Assembly (NCBI GenBank): GCA_003218735.1
Contig: QHOJ01000075.1
Span: 1 to 5,218 of the forward strand
Source: Verrucomicrobiota bacterium
Lineage (GTDB): Bacteria; Verrucomicrobiota; Verrucomicrobiia; Chthoniobacterales; UBA10450
Reading direction: 5' to 3'
DNA length: 5,218 bases
The notes under the pieces are model-generated. The model saw only the letters and a program-made list of their open reading frames with translations, searched no databases and was not told where the DNA came from. Position 1 is the stretch's first letter, and every line of letters begins with the position of its first letter. Shown one piece after another: positions 4,584 to 5,218 of the stretch. The position numbers and the translations under genes are program-made.

Positions 4584-5218
4584 ATGAACCACGCGCGTCG
4601 AAAACCATATCCGTTCGACAAGATCGAGCCGAAATGGCAGGCGATCTGGGATAAACGGCAGCTCTTTCACGCGCCAAATCCGGGCGAGAAAAACTTCGAT
4701 CCCGCTAAACCAAAATTCTACATCCTCGACATGTTTCCGTATCCGAGCGGCGCCGGTTTGCATGTGGGACATCCGGAAGGTTACACCGCCACCGACATCA
4801 TCGCGCGCTACAAACGGATGCGCGGGTTCAACGTGCTGCATCCAATGGGCTGGGATGCATTCGGTTTGCCGGCGGAGCAATACGCCATCAAAACGGGACA
4901 GCATCCGGTGATCACCACGCGCGAGAACATCGCCAAGTTCAAAACACAGCTAAAGCGCATCGGTTTCTCCTACGATTGGTCGCGCGAAATCAGCACAGCC
5001 GATTCGAAATTCTATCGCTGGACGCAGTGGGTTTTTCTCCAGATCTACAATTCCTGGTTCAACCCCGAGACGAAAAAGGCCGAGCCGATCTCGACTTATC
5101 GCGGCGACGATCCGGATAGCGTTCGACTGGCATACGTCGCGGAAGTTCCAGTGAACTGGTGTCCCGATCTCGGCACCGTCCTTGCGAATGAAGAAGTGAT
5201 TGATGGCAAGAGCGAGGT
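4584..5218 (+). CDS. leuS: Leucyl-tRNA synthetase, N-terminal part
   Basis: Partial gene running off the window end; 211 complete codons are visible of a family that is usually 800-950 residues. Role: charges tRNA-Leu with leucine in the cytoplasm. Seen: [12 protein letters not shown] (11-22), the class I 'HIGH' motif as H60VGH63 within [32 protein letters not shown] (88-102), YDWSREI (130-136) and [16 protein letters not shown] (190-205). This succession is diagnostic of bacterial LeuRS. Between 'YNSWF' and 'VNWCP' about 30 residues (160-189, NPETKKAEP... AYVAEVP) replace the shorter 'LYEKGLVYKKTSA'-type segment of E. coli; I believe longer forms occur in PVC and Bacteroidetes LeuRS. The ATG at 4584 fits the family N-terminus. 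There is no Shine-Dalgarno sequence before it, only a pyrimidine-rich tract, and no T-box leader is present. Confidence 0.97.
   Translation, partial: MNHARRKPYPFDKIEPKWQAIWDKRQLFHAPNPGEKNFDPAKPKFYILDMFPYPSGAGLHVGHPEGYTATDIIARYKRMRGFNVLHPMGWDAFGLPAEQYAIKTGQHPVITTRENIAKFKTQLKRIGFSYDWSREISTADSKFYRWTQWVFLQIYNSWFNPETKKAEPISTYRGDDPDSVRLAYVAEVPVNWCPDLGTVLANEEVIDGKSE

Noticed and set aside
4509..4904. 131-residue - strand frame over the start of leuS
   Set aside because: It is antisense to the LeuRS HIGH-motif region and shows no recognisable domain.

Overview
The window holds seven genes of chromosomal, housekeeping or envelope type. The coding style, the gene content and the protein flavour (Pro/Ala-rich linkers, ExbD proteins starting with a 'SPxPHK..RIEIIPLIDIMFF' type sequence, a LeuRS with an atypical 'YNSWFNPET' stretch, and starts mostly without a strong Shine-Dalgarno sequence) suggest a Gram-negative bacterium of the PVC group. 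A soil verrucomicrobium of the Spartobacteria/Chthoniobacterales type is my best guess. This is inference from protein character, not a database match.

Layout: (1) 2-268, + strand, the 3' end of a phosphodiester glycosidase (NAGPA/DUF2233-like) gene, recognised from its ALNLDGGSSSGFW motif. (2) 275-1066, + strand, a fumarylacetoacetate hydrolase (FAH) family enzyme 6 bp downstream. (3) 1067-1265, a 199-bp intergenic leader with a 20-bp-spaced direct repeat and a plausible sigma70-type promoter. (4) 1266-3847, + strand, a compact TonB-system operon in the order exbB, exbD, tonB, exbD, with gaps of 9, 9 and 23 bp. (5) 3858-4451, - strand, the RdgB/HAM1 inosine/xanthosine triphosphate pyrophosphatase, convergent with the operon and separated by 10 bp. 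(6) 4452-4583, a divergent intergenic region with overlapping inverted repeats, a possible 9-codon upstream ORF on the - strand and a 3 x 8 bp pyrimidine repeat. (7) 4584 to the end, + strand, the N-terminal part of leucyl-tRNA synthetase.

How they work together: ExbB and the ExbDs would form a proton-motive-force-driven motor in the inner membrane. The TonB protein between the two exbD genes would carry the energy across the periplasm to TonB-dependent outer-membrane receptors, none of which is in the window. The less usual parts are two ExbD paralogues with an identical 25-residue membrane segment but divergent periplasmic parts, an ExbB with a signal peptide and about 90 residues of Pro/Ala-rich periplasmic extension, and a polyproline tail on the second ExbD. 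RdgB (nucleotide-pool cleaning) and LeuRS (translation) are ordinary housekeeping genes.

I found no mobile element, CRISPR array, tRNA, rRNA or defence system. Nothing here is clearly a previously undescribed system. The best leads are the variant Ton motor and the leader region of rdgB.
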